NCBI GenBank assembly: GCA_003550325.1
Contig: QKWP01000114.1
Location: forward strand, 218,681 to 282,680
DNA from: Gigaspora rosea
Taxonomy: Eukaryota; Glomeromycota; Glomeromycetes; Diversisporales; Gigasporaceae
Length of the DNA stretch: 64,000 bases
Direction of reading: 5' to 3'
Below are positions 1-12,468 of this stretch, piece by piece; the first letter of the stretch is position 1, and each line of letters starts with the position of its first letter. Both the position numbers and the translations under genes were made by a program. A model generated the notes under the pieces. That model was not told the DNA's origin. It saw nothing but the letters and a program-made list of their open reading frames with translations, and did not search any database.

Positions 1-1282
1 TACTCCTAGCTGTAGAGAATATAGCTGTAAGTAAAGATATGTTGTGTTCTCATACTATAGAGCTTGTAGATAATTTAGATAGCGGACGTTTCTCAGCTAT
101 AGAAAAATTAGTATCTCATCTTGGTCCATAAAAAGAATATGTTATTCATTACTTAGAGCTTCAATACTATGTAAAATTAGGTATGATAGTAGATGAGGTA
201 ATAGAAATTCTATCTTTCAATCAAACTAACTGGCTTGCACCCTATATTGCTTTTAATACAGAAAAGCGACAAGGTGCTAAGAATGCTTTAAGAAGGACTT
301 CTTTAAGCTTATGAACAATTCTGTATATGGCAAGACTATGGAGAATGTTTGTAAATATCAAGAATAGCTATAAATAATGAGCAAGATAAAAAGAAGTTTA
401 TTAATCAAATTCATAAACCCTTCTTTAAGTATGCTAGACAACTTGGAAATACTTTAGTAGGAGCACATATGGGAAAAGCTAGTATAACTCTCAACAAGCC
501 TATTATTGTTGGAGCATCAGTTCTTGGCCTTAGCAAACTTTTAATGTATCATTTCTGGTATGGGTATGTAAAAGAAAGATATAGTAATAAAGCCCAGCTT
601 GGATATATGGATACAAACACATTCATATTTATAGTTGAAACTGAGGAAATCTATAAGGATATGGCTAAGCGACCTGATCTTTTTGATTTTAATGACTCAA
701 AAACTATAGATCTTTTCAAGGATGAGACTCCAGATAGTGTAATTGCAGAATCTATACATATTCAAGCCAAGTCTTATCACTATGTTTTGGCAGATAAGTC
801 TACAAAGTCTAAGTATAAGGGAGTTAGCAAAAAGGGTATGAATAATAGCTACAAACTCATATATGCCAACTTTAGAAGGGTCCTTGCTAGATGATCCAAT
901 AGATATATTATTATTATCAGAGAAAGAAGTCAAGGATTTGGCTATGCGAACTGAGGCTAATTCTATAACTCTAGTTTATCAAGACTTTCTCTTTGGTAAT
1001 GAAGTATTCTATGCCAAAAATGAAGATATTTGATCAAAAGACTATATATTATCTTTGGTTGAATCAGAAAAGAAGGCTCTTTGTTCTATAGATACTAAGC
1101 GTTGGATATTATCTGATAAAATAACTAGTTTGCCATATTATCATTGGCATATACAAGCATATAAAAATTTTATATCAAATGGAATATCTCAAGAGTTGGC
1201 TAAAGAACAAGCTTTAAGAGTTAAGCTTTCAAAAAGGTATCAAAATGAATGTGTATCCCACATATCTAAAATATCCACATAA
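1..1282 (+). pseudogene. DNA polymerase B (protein-primed type), C-terminal part, decayed
   Basis: Palm and thumb of a B-family DNA polymerase of the Polinton/linear-plasmid (DNA_pol_B_2) group, an enzyme that copies element DNA from a protein primer. Pieces in order: YVIHY near 140, then WLAPYIAFNTEKR near 220, then KLMNNSVYGKTMEN (motif B, near 305), LNKPIIVGASVLGLSKLLMY near 490, YMDTNTF (motif C; the family has YxDTDS, so the last catalytic Asp is changed) near 605, and the thumb to about 1280. Broken by in-frame TAA at 129-131, a frameshift near 295, another near 360, one near 875 and TGA at 1032-1034. The 5' part lies outside the window. Family assignment is from motif recognition; the reading frame is certainly dead. 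Confidence 0.85.
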
Positions 1283-1537
1283 GCTAAACTAGTAATAAAT
1301 TATATAGTTAATATTTTTTAAATATAAATATTCTTGTGAAACAATAACCCTTCAGGTCTTAATTCATAAAATAGTTCAAGTTGGTATTCTGTATTTTATT
1401 TTTTATATTTATTCTATATCAATAAAAATTACGTAAAAATAAAACATAAGAAGGCTAGAGGACCCTCTACTTTATTTAATATTTTTTTTTGTCAGAATGG
1501 CAACATACAAATAAAATAATACAAAAACAAATAAAAA

Positions 1538-1788
1538 TTAAAAGCTGTAATAACTGCGAACTTTTATTACTTTTGAAAATGTTATAGTGTTGATACCAGG
1601 GTAATTACATAGTATTTGATAATCGAGAATTATGCCTACACCAGATAGCTTTTTTTGATCACTTTCTGAATTGGAATCGTTAGTTTTGGGAGTGGTGCTA
1701 TAGTTAGTCTTGGGGGTAGTAGCATCATTAGTCTTGGGGGTGGTAGCTTTGTTATTAGTCTTGGGGTGGTGCTATCTTTAGTACTCAT
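1538..1788 (-). pseudogene. Small ORF with Thr-Pro-Lys-Thr-Asn-Asp repeats
   Basis: Reading frame starting MSTKDSTT and continuing, after a one-base slip in a C-run near 1764, through about four copies of a TTPKTND-like heptad and a C-terminal segment containing LSGVGIILDYQ, to TAA at 1538-1540. In DNA it is a short tandem repeat of an agtcttggggg-type unit. I do not recognise a family. It could be the end of a transposon protein or only a translated minisatellite. Confidence 0.3.
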
Positions 1789-2793
1789 TTCATGTTCCTA
1801 AATACAAAAAAATTTAGTAAGTCAAATTCATTTTTATAGACACCGTTAGACAAAATAACATTACTTTAAAAATAAATTATGGTCAGATAAAAAATTATAT
1901 ATGAGCAAAAAAATATTATTATAACCCACCTACAAGAAGCAGAAAAATCACTTATTTTTATACCAAACATTCGCTAGATCTAAAAAACTTGCTAGTTATA
2001 TGATTAGTAATTATGTTACTCTAATACTGCCAAATCACACTTAACAAAGCAACTCCATTTCGGTTATAAAGCCCAAATACTAAATATATTTTAGCATCCT
2101 TTTAGAGACTTAATCCTTAGATTCGATGCTTGCTATTACCAAGTGAAAAAGTTAACGATCTTGGTGATTTGGAAATTCCAAGTTCCTGCAATATATGAAT
2201 TCGGATAAAACTACAGATAAAGAATGTTGTACTTATTCCTTTTATAACTCTTTTAAGTCCCTATTTATACTTTTTCTTATCAGGGTTATATATAATAAAA
2301 AAGGCTTTCTAGATATCCATTATAAATATTATAAATCAAAAATCGAACGTGAGAAAAAAGGCAGGTTGGTAGTACATGATCCACAGATCACAATGTCATA
2401 TGATTACTGCACCTTGTATAACGTAGCATGTAACTTTGAGGTCACATTCTTATAAAAAAATATTAATATATAAAGTCAGTAATTGTTATCAAAATAGAAT
2501 TAGAGTTTTATTATAGAAAATATTTAGAAAATTTTATGAAATTTTTTGAAAGAAACCATTGTTTTGCAATAATAATAATAATTATTGATATTTTTTTGAA
2601 AGATTATAATTTTTTATGAAAATATATTTTATAATATTCTATGGTTTTTCATGAAAATTATTCAAATCTTCTTACCCAACTACCTCCTTCATTAATAAAA
2701 GCTGGATAGAATCGGCTTACAACTCGAAAAAAAAATCTATTATCAGAAGTGAAGCCAGTAGTATTAGCCCTATTATAGAGGCATTTTTAAAAC
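1789..2793. other. AT-rich intergenic stretch
   Basis: No convincing gene. An open frame at 2195-2455 has no recognisable domain and AT-driven composition. The rest is A/T-rich with short homopolymers. Confidence 0.5.
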
Positions 2794-3219
2794 ATGAAGT
2801 TGATAGATATCAAAAAAAAATCTCGATATATCCTGTGGATGCAGAGCATCCCCTCTACAATAGAAGCACCAGTTTCAAGACCTGAAGAGTTAGGATTCAG
2901 AGAAGAGACAAAGTCTCAAATCTCTGATTTATCTCCTAATGGCTTGCTTTGCAATACTAATATCCAAGTAATTAAGACCCCAAGGGGAATCAAAGATTCA
3001 GCACTACATGCCATCATTGCTCCGCAATACTCTGAAGAAAAGGTTAATGCTAGAATCAAAGAAGCTACAGATAATTTACGTCAAGAATTTATTAAATCTA
3101 CTGAGAAAACCTTAAAAACTATTAAGAAACAAAAAGATTTAGAATGCAATCAAATTAAGATAGATATGAGAAATAAATCAAAAAATTTATTTGAGTTTAC
3201 ATTGAAAAAATATATCTGA
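2794..3219 (+). CDS. Hypothetical protein, 141 aa
   Basis: An uninterrupted 141-codon frame with mixed, protein-like composition. The second half (residues about 85-135) is charged and probably helical, around a segment EEKVNARIKEATDNLRQEF, and could be a coiled coil. No domain recognised. It lies between a dead polymerase and a retroposon, so it may be a fragment of a mobile element protein rather than a host gene. No neighbouring partner is evident. Confidence 0.4.
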   Translation: MKLIDIKKKSRYILWMQSIPSTIEAPVSRPEELGFREETKSQISDLSPNGLLCNTNIQVIKTPRGIKDSALHAIIAPQYSEEKVNARIKEATDNLRQEFIKSTEKTLKTIKKQKDLECNQIKIDMRNKSKNLFEFTLKKYI

Positions 3220-3432
3220 AATGGTACTATATATAGTCTTATTCATGAATTAGAAGAGAAAAATAGTAAGTTCTATCCTGATGTATCTAGATCCAAAGGG
3301 TTATAATTCAGAGAAGAATTGATTTATACATTTTTCCTATATAGAAATATCTTGAACTTGTAATATATATTGTGAAGCAATGATAGCACATAGTGCTGAA
3401 TTTTCAATTCCTTTTTGGGTCTTAATTATTTT

Positions 3433-3451
3433 TTTTGGGTTCATTTTTATT
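3433..3451. repeat. Target-site duplication, left copy
   Basis: The 19-mer ttttgggttcatttttatt recurs exactly at 4476-4494, bracketing the retroposon between them. Long A/T-rich duplications of this kind are made by LINE-type target-primed reverse transcription. Confidence 0.8.
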
Positions 3452-4475
3452 TTATTTTATTTTTTTTTAATATTAAGGTGACCACTTAGGTACCCTAGCA
3501 CTTTATTGATCCAAACGGGTTGGCTCGGTCAATATGACTGTGCCACATATTACATTTGTATAACGAGAATACAACTAGCCACACGTACAACTTTTGGTTG
3601 TCTAATTTAAGTAGTCCGCCAGAAGGTTCTACACTAGATGCCATACCTGCAACCCAACTAGGGGATTGCCTATTTAAACTCTCTGGCTTCTACCCATGTT
3701 TAATGTTCCTCTCAATATACCCTTTCACGAGTAATTCGCTGTGAAAGTACCCTGAAGCTTTAGCCAAACACCTATTGGAGGGCATTTGACCCTGTGGTAA
3801 ACCTGGTAGAGTGATACCTGTCCCCAACAGGTATTCAGCTACGCTTTCGGTAATTTACGCATTCACCGAGGCAAACAACTTGCAGTCAGGGGGTTACCCT
3901 GCAACCGCTACCATTACCTACTACTGCTCTTGCGAAGTTCACTAGACCCCAGTACCCGGTCAGTCACTCTTTGGATCCTTTTTTCCAGTTATCCCAGACT
4001 ACCAATCCAGTTGGCCCAGAAGAATCGGTCTGCTAGGCTTTAGGTGCCTAAGGTCTCCTTTTCTTTGGTTCATGCTTCTATAACACATGACCTTTTCCTC
4101 TGGTTTCTCCGGCGGCCAGGTTGGTGGGCCCTCTTTGCCATAGGGGCTTTTGCCCGTCCAGTTTTCCGGTCAGTCACTGCTAAGATCCTTTTCCCCAGTA
4201 TCGTCGAAAGTCTAGCTACTTCTCCACTCTGGACTTGCCAAATGGGTTTCTGTTTCTCCGGTTCCTTGGATTTGTCTGTGTAATGAGACACAATTTCACC
4301 TGAAAGCTCCCATTCAAGATGATAACCAAGGACTACAGGTGGTGTACCCAACCGATCGACAAGACACAGTTACCGGAACACAGGTCTATTTTTCAAAAGC
4401 GTCGCCAGTGGGATTTGAACTCTAGACCTGCCACTTGGGGTGACAACTTACCAACTTCCCTAAGTCGCTACACCC
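3452..4475 (-). mobile_element. tRNA-headed retroposon (long SINE-like), ~1.02 kb
   Basis: On the minus strand it starts (4475 to about 4395) with a tRNA-like sequence: an A-box-like tgtagcgacttagg and a B-box-like agttcaaatcccactgg, the two internal parts of an RNA polymerase III promoter. It ends at 3452-3490 with tcaataaagt and a ttaatattaaaaaaaa tail. A perfect 19-bp target duplication flanks it (3433-3451, 4476-4494). It sits at the broken end of the gag-protease element. No long ORF makes sense in it; frames at 4044-4351 are translated non-coding DNA. A related segment occurs at about 41300-41500 and a similar tail near 7650-7690. It is long for a SINE, so it may be composite. Confidence 0.75.
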
Positions 4476-4494
4476 TTTTGGGTTCATTTTTATT
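4476..4494. repeat. Target-site duplication, right copy
   Basis: Exact copy of 3433-3451; marks the 5' end of the retroposon. Confidence 0.8.
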
Positions 4495-7212
4495 ATAAAC
4501 AGAAAGTGGAATAGTAATGCTTTTTTCATTAACTGATGCTATAAACTTACCTTTACTATAGGTCCCAGCCAGCTCGATGTTGCCATCTAGTACCAAGAAT
4601 AAATAATGATATATCATTACCATTATTATCTTTTTCTGTTGATAAAACTGAAAACTCATCTGAAATTGTTAAAGTATCATTTGCAATACCTATAGTAACA
4701 GGTGTATCAGAAAAGCTCGCAATAGAATGTTTTTTGCCTATAGCACCTGTTAGTCTATAAACCTTTTTTCTATCTATTTTTAACCCAAAATATTTTATAA
4801 AATAGTTTGCGATATTTCCAGAAATATGTGACCCATCTGAACCTGCATCGAGTAATGCATGAGGTATTTCTAAATCATATACTTTACATAAAATAGTGGC
4901 ATAATTATTGGGGTCTTTTATTTGCAAAAAGTTTATTTTTAATAGGTCAAGCCAATTTCGATATAATTGGGCTTCTTGATATTGTTTTATAGCATAATTT
5001 AAACATGAAATGTCCTGTTTTGCAGAAAAAAGACCCTCCTATTTTCTCACAATAATTGCTTAAAGTCAGAGATAGACCCAAAGGGTCATTGCTTCGCAAT
5101 ACTGGCATATCATTTTCTGAGCATGCAAGAAAAAATGGTTCTAAAATAATTTGATACTTTTTTATTATATTTTCCATACTTAGTCTATTTCTTTATTCGT
5201 ATAATTTTTTGAATAATACAAATAAAATGAGTCTTTCATTTCAGAAATTAATTTACTAAGATCTGTATATTAGAATTTCTTTAGAACATCGAGAAATATA
5301 TCTTGTTAAAACATATTTAACCGATTTTCAAAATATCTGATTTTTATTAATAGCTTTTTTATTGGTTTTTGGTTTTTTGTATTTCTTTTTTATAGAAGAC
5401 TTAGAAACCCCACTTTTTTTTTATATTAAAACAATTAGTTTCTCTATATTCAATCTCACTATTTTCTTGATCACTTTCTTCTTGGCTACTTTTTTCTTGA
5501 TCGCTTTCATTAATTATATATTCTATATTTTCTTCTGATTGGTATATATTCATATTAAAAGCTAGTAATAATATTAATCTTTTTAGTCTTTCTAACCTTG
5601 GGGCAATTCTTTTTTGTATGGCTGGGTTTTCTACACATAGAACAGTATCTTTCTACCTTCTTTTAATTTGTTGATCTTTTAGCTATAAGCTTCTTTGTAG
5701 CATATAATTTTTGGCTTGTATATTATAATTTGCATAGCCTAATATTTTATATAATTCATCTTCAATAAAATTTTTTAAAGCATCAGGATCTCTAGATGCA
5801 TTATCAGAATACCCCAGTCTTTGAGCTATAAAATCTAATTCGTCATATGCTTTTTTATATATGGTTAAATTTTCACTAGGTATTGTATTAGATAAAATTA
5901 TAGGAACTGATGAATTGCTATTAACCCCATTATATGTAAAGGTAGAAGGTTTATGCTCAAGCCATGTGTCTTTAACAGCTATAAAGAAAGCATTTATATC
6001 ACCTGGATTTGTTATTTTTACTCTTGTAAATAATTCATCAGGTAAATGAGTCTATAATATAGCCAATGCATCCTGGTTATTATTTGGTGTCTGTAACAAT
6101 AAAAGATGAATTCTTTCTTTATAGGTTTGAGAAGTATCAGTAGGGTTAAATTTTTCTTAAGCTAATCTGGATAAAGAGGCATTGCATGATCCTATTGTTT
6201 CTTCATGATATTTATGCCATAACCAAGCTAAGAATTGTATTGGGCATCAATATTTGTACCTACAGGATATTCAGCTGGAACAGGTATATATTTGCCAGAC
6301 ATTTTAGATTTTAAAATTTCAGCTTTTACGGTATCATTAAATCCAGCAACTGCCAATAAATACTTGTACTATTTTATTATAATATTCATAAGGAGGTTCC
6401 TGTCCTATATATTGGGGATTTGAGCAATCAATGAAGGTAACAGGTAATGAAGATATAACATCTGTTAAGGTTGCCATGTTTGCTATATTATTCTGTAGCA
6501 CAAAAACTTGTTGATTTAAATTATTAATTAATTGTTCAGAATTTTGAGCACAATTTTTCCACTTACCCACTTGTTGTCTAGTTGAATATCAGCAAGTAAT
6601 AGTCATTTTTTAGAGTCTTGCACTTATTTTTCTATTTGATGTACTGATTTTTTGTAAGATTTAAGAGGTGCATAGTAATTGCTCCATCTGACTTACATTC
6701 TTGTAATTGCTAATGGGTTCGTCTATTTAAGAGATGCAATGCAAATTTTTCTTGAATTAATTTACTAACCCATCTATCTTTATCATGATATGAGAACCAT
6801 CAGTGACGCCATTCTTTCGCTTCATTATTATAAGCTATAGTTATTAAATTCAAGTCTATCTAAAAATTATATCATCTTTGTTCACAAGTTAAGTCCTGTT
6901 GAAAAGAATTATAATCATTTTGAAGTGTAGCTAACTGGGTTTGTAAATTTGCTAACTGGGTTTGCAAATCTGCTACTTGATTTTCTGCATAAATTGCTTG
7001 TGTATTTGCCTGTGGATATATATCTAGTACCAACTTTTCAAACGTATTTCCGGCATCAATAACTATTTTAAGATTTTCTTTAATACCATCTAATGAAGGT
7101 GCTATTGTAATTGGGCTTTTAAAATATTCTCTAATGCTAGCAACCTCTCATGTAATTTACGTTTCTGGATTGTAGCTTGATTTTCAATATGTGATATTTG
7201 ACGTTGGGCCAT
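4495..7212 (-). pseudogene. Gag-protease retroelement polyprotein, decayed
   Basis: Minus-strand frames from ATG at 7212 (MAQRQ) to about 4500 spell a broken Gag-like protein followed by a retropepsin-like domain. The Gag part has a coiled-coil stretch with repeated LANLQTQLATLQ-type units near 6950-6900, and a region near 5800 containing RLGYSDNASRDPDAL. The protease part (about 4860-4600) has LLDAGSDGSHISG in place of the usual LDTGAS, then a flap-like LTGAIG and a C-terminal FILGT. There are many stops (TGA where Trp fits, for example before WFSYHDKDRW; TAG/TAA where Gln fits) and several frameshifts. No reverse transcriptase follows, because the retroposon and unrelated DNA take its place. 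Confidence 0.65.
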
Positions 7213-8560
7213 ATCTGTTTTGACGCTATGATTAGTGATCCTGGCTGAAATTAAAAAAATCAGCTAAGCCAATTTTTCGACCTGGTCAGTTGATTTTTTC
7301 TAAAATCAGCTAGCAGATTTTATAAGTAAAAATATTTTTTTCATTGTACATATCAATATCTATGACCAATTTGAGCAAATAATAAGTAATTACATTTATT
7401 TAGTACACTTGATGACTTTATTGTCAGCTCAACAGGTAGCGCTTACACACCACCTGTTATTGATTAATGTTATATTCACGAATTTAGTTAGGTATCTTTA
7501 AACGAAAATTCACTTCAAATAGCTTTATTATAAATAAAGTTAATTAATAGTAAAAATTGTTAATAGCTTATTTTATATACCAGAGTATGGTTTACAGGCA
7601 AGTTAAGTGGAGTCAGCAATTCTGGACATCTGACGTTTTGTGCTTTTGAATTTTTTTTTTTTTAATATTAAAGTGAGGTCATGCCTCTGGACTTTATTGA
7701 GTATATATTAATCGTTACAATATATTGTTTACAATTATTATACTATCTATTAAGTACTGAGACTTGGACTATTTTATCTATAACCTAAATCTACCAGAGC
7801 CTACCACACTCCCATTTATATAGCTAGCCTGGTTTTTTTGCTGTCTTTTTCCCCAACCAACCATTAGTATTCACATGTCCACTACTTTACCCACATTTCC
7901 TAATATCGTTACTTCCAATTTGGTGTATGTAATTCCAGGTAGGCACTTTCTGCTTCCAAATTGGTGTACCTAGTTCCTTACTAGCCTACTTCTTGGGAGT
8001 TCATATCTCAAGCCATGCAGCTGCCTCTACCATATTGGGTAAGTATTTCAAGCCTCATGCTGCCGCAACTAGCTAATTTTTCTGTGACTTAAGGACCCAG
8101 GATTTGATGTTCTGAATTTGGAAATATGCGAATAACTGTACTCCCCGCTATGGTAATGAGTATCCAGGCATGTTTTGCCAAAGCTTTCCATCAGCAAAAT
8201 TTATATATAGATATATATCGATTACTAACCAAACAGATATATATCGATATTAATCACCTCTGTCAATTCTAATCATTTTAGAAAGTAATCGATACCTATC
8301 TGGTTTTATGGCTGTCAATAGTAGTCGATAGCGATTTGAATCGATAGTTATCTGGTTTTATGGCTATCGATAGTAATCAATAGCAATTTGAATCGATAAA
8401 TAACTATATAAAAATCGAATGCACGATTAAGATCAACTCTAATTTATTAAAAGTTTCAAATAAGCATATATATTATAAATAATAAATTTAAAAGTAAACT
8501 ATCAATCAATTCAATATTAATGCAATCTCATTTTTTATTAGCGTTGTTACAAATATAAAC
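7213..8560. other. Gene-free repeats
   Basis: No gene. At 7640-7690 a poly-T/aatattaaagtg end resembles the 3' tail of the retroposon at 3452. At about 8290-8395 there are two tandem 53-bp units sharing tatctggttttatggct and many atcgata words. Confidence 0.5.
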
Positions 8561-8624
8561 AATACAATTAGAAAACACTAATCAATCTGCAATTAGCTAA
8601 TATAAAACTATATACCGGTATTAA

Positions 8625-8730
8625 TAAAAAGAAAAGAAAGAAAAAAGAAAGAAAGAAGAAAAAAAGAAGAAAGAAAAAAGAAAAAAAAAGAAAGAAAAAA
8701 GAAAGAAAAAAGAAAAAAAATGAAAGAAAA
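8625..8730. repeat. Purine-only GA/A tract
   Basis: About 100 bases of nearly pure A and G on the plus strand, read on the minus strand as a meaningless Phe/Leu/Ser frame. It follows directly on the 3' end of the broken gene at 8737-11999. Confidence 0.8.
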
Positions 8731-9507
8731 AAAGTACCCAATCCATCATGGCACAATCTAAAAGTTCTTTTTTAGCATTAGCATCTCCTATTTGTTTAGA
8801 AAGATAATCATGAGCTTTATCATATTTATCTTGAGAATAAACAATTCATAGACCCCAAACGCTTCACCCATTTCCTCTTCCAAATATTGCATTGAGGAGC
8901 CCGATCGTAATAATGGTTCAGGTGCGTAATTTGTCTGAGGAGAGTTCATTCGAGACCTATGTTCATTAGCCACTAGCTCTTCATCCATTATTGCTTTGGC
9001 GGAACCATAAGAGGGACCACCACTATTGTAATCATTCTACAATGTAAAGCCCGTTAATTTTGTGTTGATATAAAGTGATATAAAGCGATATACAACAAAC
9101 ACTTACCAAAAACTTTTCTATGCGATGTTTTATACGTTTCTCTATACATTTGACACTTCGTAACTGAGGGTTTAGGATTATATCGCACACGGCCAACGTG
9201 AACACACAGTGATCATGGGTCAAAGTAGGTACCGCAGCCATGGATAAGGCATTCCTTGCGATCAAATCAATCCAGCAGGGCTATTTTCATTTTGTACAAA
9301 AAGTGAGCAGAAGCAATCGCAACCTCAACACTTTGCTTCCACCTCACAATCTCGGATGCACTAGCATTACTTTTCAATAGAGGGAGTTGTTCAACTCCAA
9401 AAACCTTCCAAATTGAATTTCTAACATTTTGGAATGCCGCATCCCGGTAATTTTTCATTTTTGCCAGCAACTGGTAAAATAAAATAATGAATCTTATTGT
9501 TATAAAA

Positions 9508-9652
9508 GTATAAATAAAATCAAATGAATATTAAAAAAAAATAATTAAACGATATTATGCGATCAAATGAATATTAAAAAAAATAATTAAATGATATTAT
9601 GCGATCAAATGAATATTAAAAATAATAATTAAACGATATTATGCTGTCAATC
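9508..9652. repeat. Tandem ~46-bp AT-rich repeat, left part
   Basis: Three units of gatcaaatgaatattaaa followed by aataattaaacgatattatgc. The same array resumes at 10920-11013, so it was split by the insertion between. It lies in an intron of the broken gene. Confidence 0.75.
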
Positions 9653-10919
9653 TAGATTTCTACCTCGTTAGAGAAATGCTTGAGACAGAGCGACTAATGC
9701 AGGGAGACACTTTTTTTTTAATTCACACTTATTACTGTGGTATGCAGAGTCGGAAGGGATACTGTTATTTGGGCAGTATTTTGTAAAGAGGCTTGGGGGA
9801 TTTGCAATTATGAAAGAGGCCACAATTAATAGTATATGAGGATACTAAGAATTGTATCAATTGTATTTTAGTGAAGACACACTACTTCACTTATTCTTTA
9901 TTCAATAAACCAGAGATTCTTCACTCTGCTTTTTAGCAAAGGAAAAACCTTGAGTATTTATACATGTTTGTCCAATATAAATAAATACAATAATAAATAG
10001 AGAAATCTATATAATCGATAGATTTGATATATGCTAATGCTAAATATAATAGTTATAAAGAATATAATAAAAATAATAAATATAACACATATATCCTAAA
10101 TATCAGCTATATTAGATATGTTAATTATATCTGTCAAAACTGTTATGTCCAAAATGTCTAATATGTCTAAAATGTCTAATATGTCTAAAATGTCTAATAT
10201 TTCTAAAATGTCAGACATATCTGTGATTAACTGAAATGTCTAGGATTACTCGAAATGTCTGATATTCCAGTATCACAGGTGGCGCAGTATTGATCGACCA
10301 ATAAGATTTGGGCGCAGTAGGACGTTTTGTAAAGACCAATCATTCAGTTTTGACTAGAATGAGCTAGAACGGTCCAATCGAGATGATTTTGGTACCATTC
10401 AAAAGGTCTCATTGAGGCGGTCATGATGGTGGTAGTTTCATTAAAATAGATCGCAGGATCGAGAGTTATCGTCATTATACTTTTCATACGTTTTTAGAGG
10501 TCTAACAACACATGGTGTACAAATAGAAAATGTCTTTCTAATTATATACATTTTTAGATGATATAAATATAATATTATTAANTGTCTAATATGTCTAAAA
10601 TGTCTAATATGTCTAAAATGTCAGACATATCTGTGATTAACTGAAATGTCGAGGATTACTCGAAATGTCCGATATTTCAGTGTCACGGGTGGCGCAGTAT
10701 TGATCAACCAATAAGATTTGGGCGCAGTAGGACGTTTTGTAAAGACCAATCATTCAGTTTTGACTAGCTTGTGCTAGAACGGTCCAATCGAAATGATTTT
10801 GGTACGATTCGAAAGTTCTCATCGAGGCGGTCACGATGGTGGTAGTTTCATTAAAATTGAATCACGGGATCAAGAGTTATCGTCGTTGTACGTTTCATAC
10901 GTTTTTCTAGGTCTAACAA
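9653..10919. mobile_element. Insertion inside an intronic tandem repeat
   Basis: About 1.27 kb that splits the 46-bp tandem array. It holds two direct copies (about 10139-10508 and 10583-10919) of a roughly 340-bp unit, each beginning with aaaatgtctaatatgtct microsatellite and ending gtctaacaa. The units share ggtggcgcagtattgatc and differ at scattered bases. No coding capacity. It could be two tandem or LTR-like copies of a non-autonomous element. Confidence 0.55.
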
Positions 10920-11013
10920 TGCGATCAAATGAATATTAAAAAAATAATAATTAAACGATATTATGCGATCAAATGAATATTAAAAAAAATTAATTAAACG
11001 ATATTATGCGATA
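10920..11013. repeat. Tandem ~46-bp AT-rich repeat, right part
   Basis: Two further units of the array seen at 9508-9652. Confidence 0.75.
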
Positions 11014-11999
11014 ATAAACATGAAAAATTAACATACTTCACTGAGCCATTCTGTATAAAAACGGGTTGTGAATTCATTAGCGCTAATGTTAAATTCGGGA
11101 TATTTGTTGTCAAAGTAGTCCTTCAAGAACTCTTTGATTATTTGTTGAGACAGATATAAATTTTGCAAAAATAAACATTTTACAATGTTTGTATATATAT
11201 TCTATAATTTAAATTGTATAGTTTAGAACTTGCCCACAGCTTATAGTTAAATAAAGCAAAGCCAGAGCCACTTACATCCAGTACTTGAGAGGAAAGGACA
11301 TTTTCCTTTTCTTTTCTTTGCCGCTTTAATTCATCTTTGATTTCTTTTACATCTCGGCGAAGCTCTTTCACTAACAGATACAAGTATCTGTTTTGCTTGA
11401 GTATCTCCCGTTCATTACCTGCATTAAGTTGACTACTGCGGAAGCGATCTCCAACAAAAAAGGAGGAGAAAAAAAAATTTTTCAAAAAAAAAAAAATGTG
11501 GTTTCCGTTCAAAGCATTCAAACCAAAAAAATATATTCAAAACTAAAAACACTTAAAATAGTTACCATTTTGTCTGCACGTTTGATTTTGATTGGTTGAT
11601 CTCTCACGTGATCAACCTCGAATTTCATGTTATGGAGATAGGGATCGATTTCTATTTTCTGGAGAAGAATGGCAAGAACGTCAAGATTAAGATAGTTGTT
11701 GAGATCGGATAGCTGTCGAGATTGAAATAGTTGTCGAAATTGAGATGGTTGTTGTCGAGATTGAGAAGGTTGCCGAGATTGAGATGGTTGTTGTTGATTA
11801 TTTTTCATTTTTAAAAAAATACTATGAACGCTTGCAATACTTTCAATTGAATCGGAAGAATCATAATCAAAATAATATTATCATCGAGAGTAGGAGGGTT
11901 AGCGATATCATTAGAATTAATAGGAGGGTTAATATAAGCATTAGTTGTTTCGGTATTGGATGTTTTAGAAGGGTTGTTCGAGTTGTTTGACATTTTCAA

Positions 12000-12468
12000 A
12001 AATGAAAAAAATTATTTACTTTCAAATGACAAAAATCTGTTATTTTATATATTTATGTATTAATTAAATCTAATGACGGTAATTGTAAGTTATCGTCATG
12101 TAAAGAATGAAAATACTTATTTTTCGTTTTGTTATTATACTTGTACATGGGATTTATTGCGTTGTGAATTTCTGTCTGAGAATAAATTGCATATGTTATT
12201 ATACCGTATAATCACATAGGGGCATTATTTTGAATTTTGGCCTGAATTAAGCTTAATTTAGGCCAAAATAGTTTAAACTGATTTATATTGATAATGCAAT
12301 TAATATCGATAGTATTCAATTTAAACCAATTTAAACAATATTCTTCTAAATACCAGAATAATGCACAGCATTGTGTGTCCGAAGCACAATAACAACTAAA
12401 ATCTAATTTCATTTTTTGATGCAACACAAATCAAAAAAATACAATACATCAAATGTAACTATTATACG
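12000..12468. other. No feature seen
   Basis: AT-rich; the open frame at 12212-12427 has no recognisable content. Confidence 0.4.

Larger units (their letters stand above)
8737..11999 (-). pseudogene. Broken multi-exon gene of unknown function
   Basis: Several minus-strand coding blocks with plausible splice sites read as one protein: a Pro/Asn/Ser-rich N-terminus from ATG 11999; an SQSRQPSQSRQ repeat and a helical block to a GTAACT donor at 11565; a charged coiled-coil block with LYLLVKELRRDVKEIKDEL ending at a GTAAGT donor near 11275; a block ending FYTEWLSE at a donor at 11036; a block from about 9465 containing IWKVFGVEQLPLLKS to a GTAAGT donor near 9106; and a last block from 9036 (PSYGSAKAI) to about 8737. 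One-base slips occur near 11860, 9280 and 8850, and the exon 1/2 join is out of frame. I do not recognise the family. The slips could be sequencing errors, in which case it is a live gene. Confidence 0.5.

Noticed and set aside
4044..4351. Overlapping open frames on both strands
   Set aside because: They lie inside the tRNA-headed retroposon, whose relative at 41300-41510 does not keep the frame.
4395..4475. Functional tRNA gene on the minus strand
   Set aside because: The A/B-box-like sequence continues into a 1-kb body with a retroposon tail and TSD; the cloverleaf is imperfect.
8568..8756. Phe/Leu/Ser-only frame on the minus strand resembling a membrane protein
   Set aside because: It is a translation of the purine-only GA repeat.
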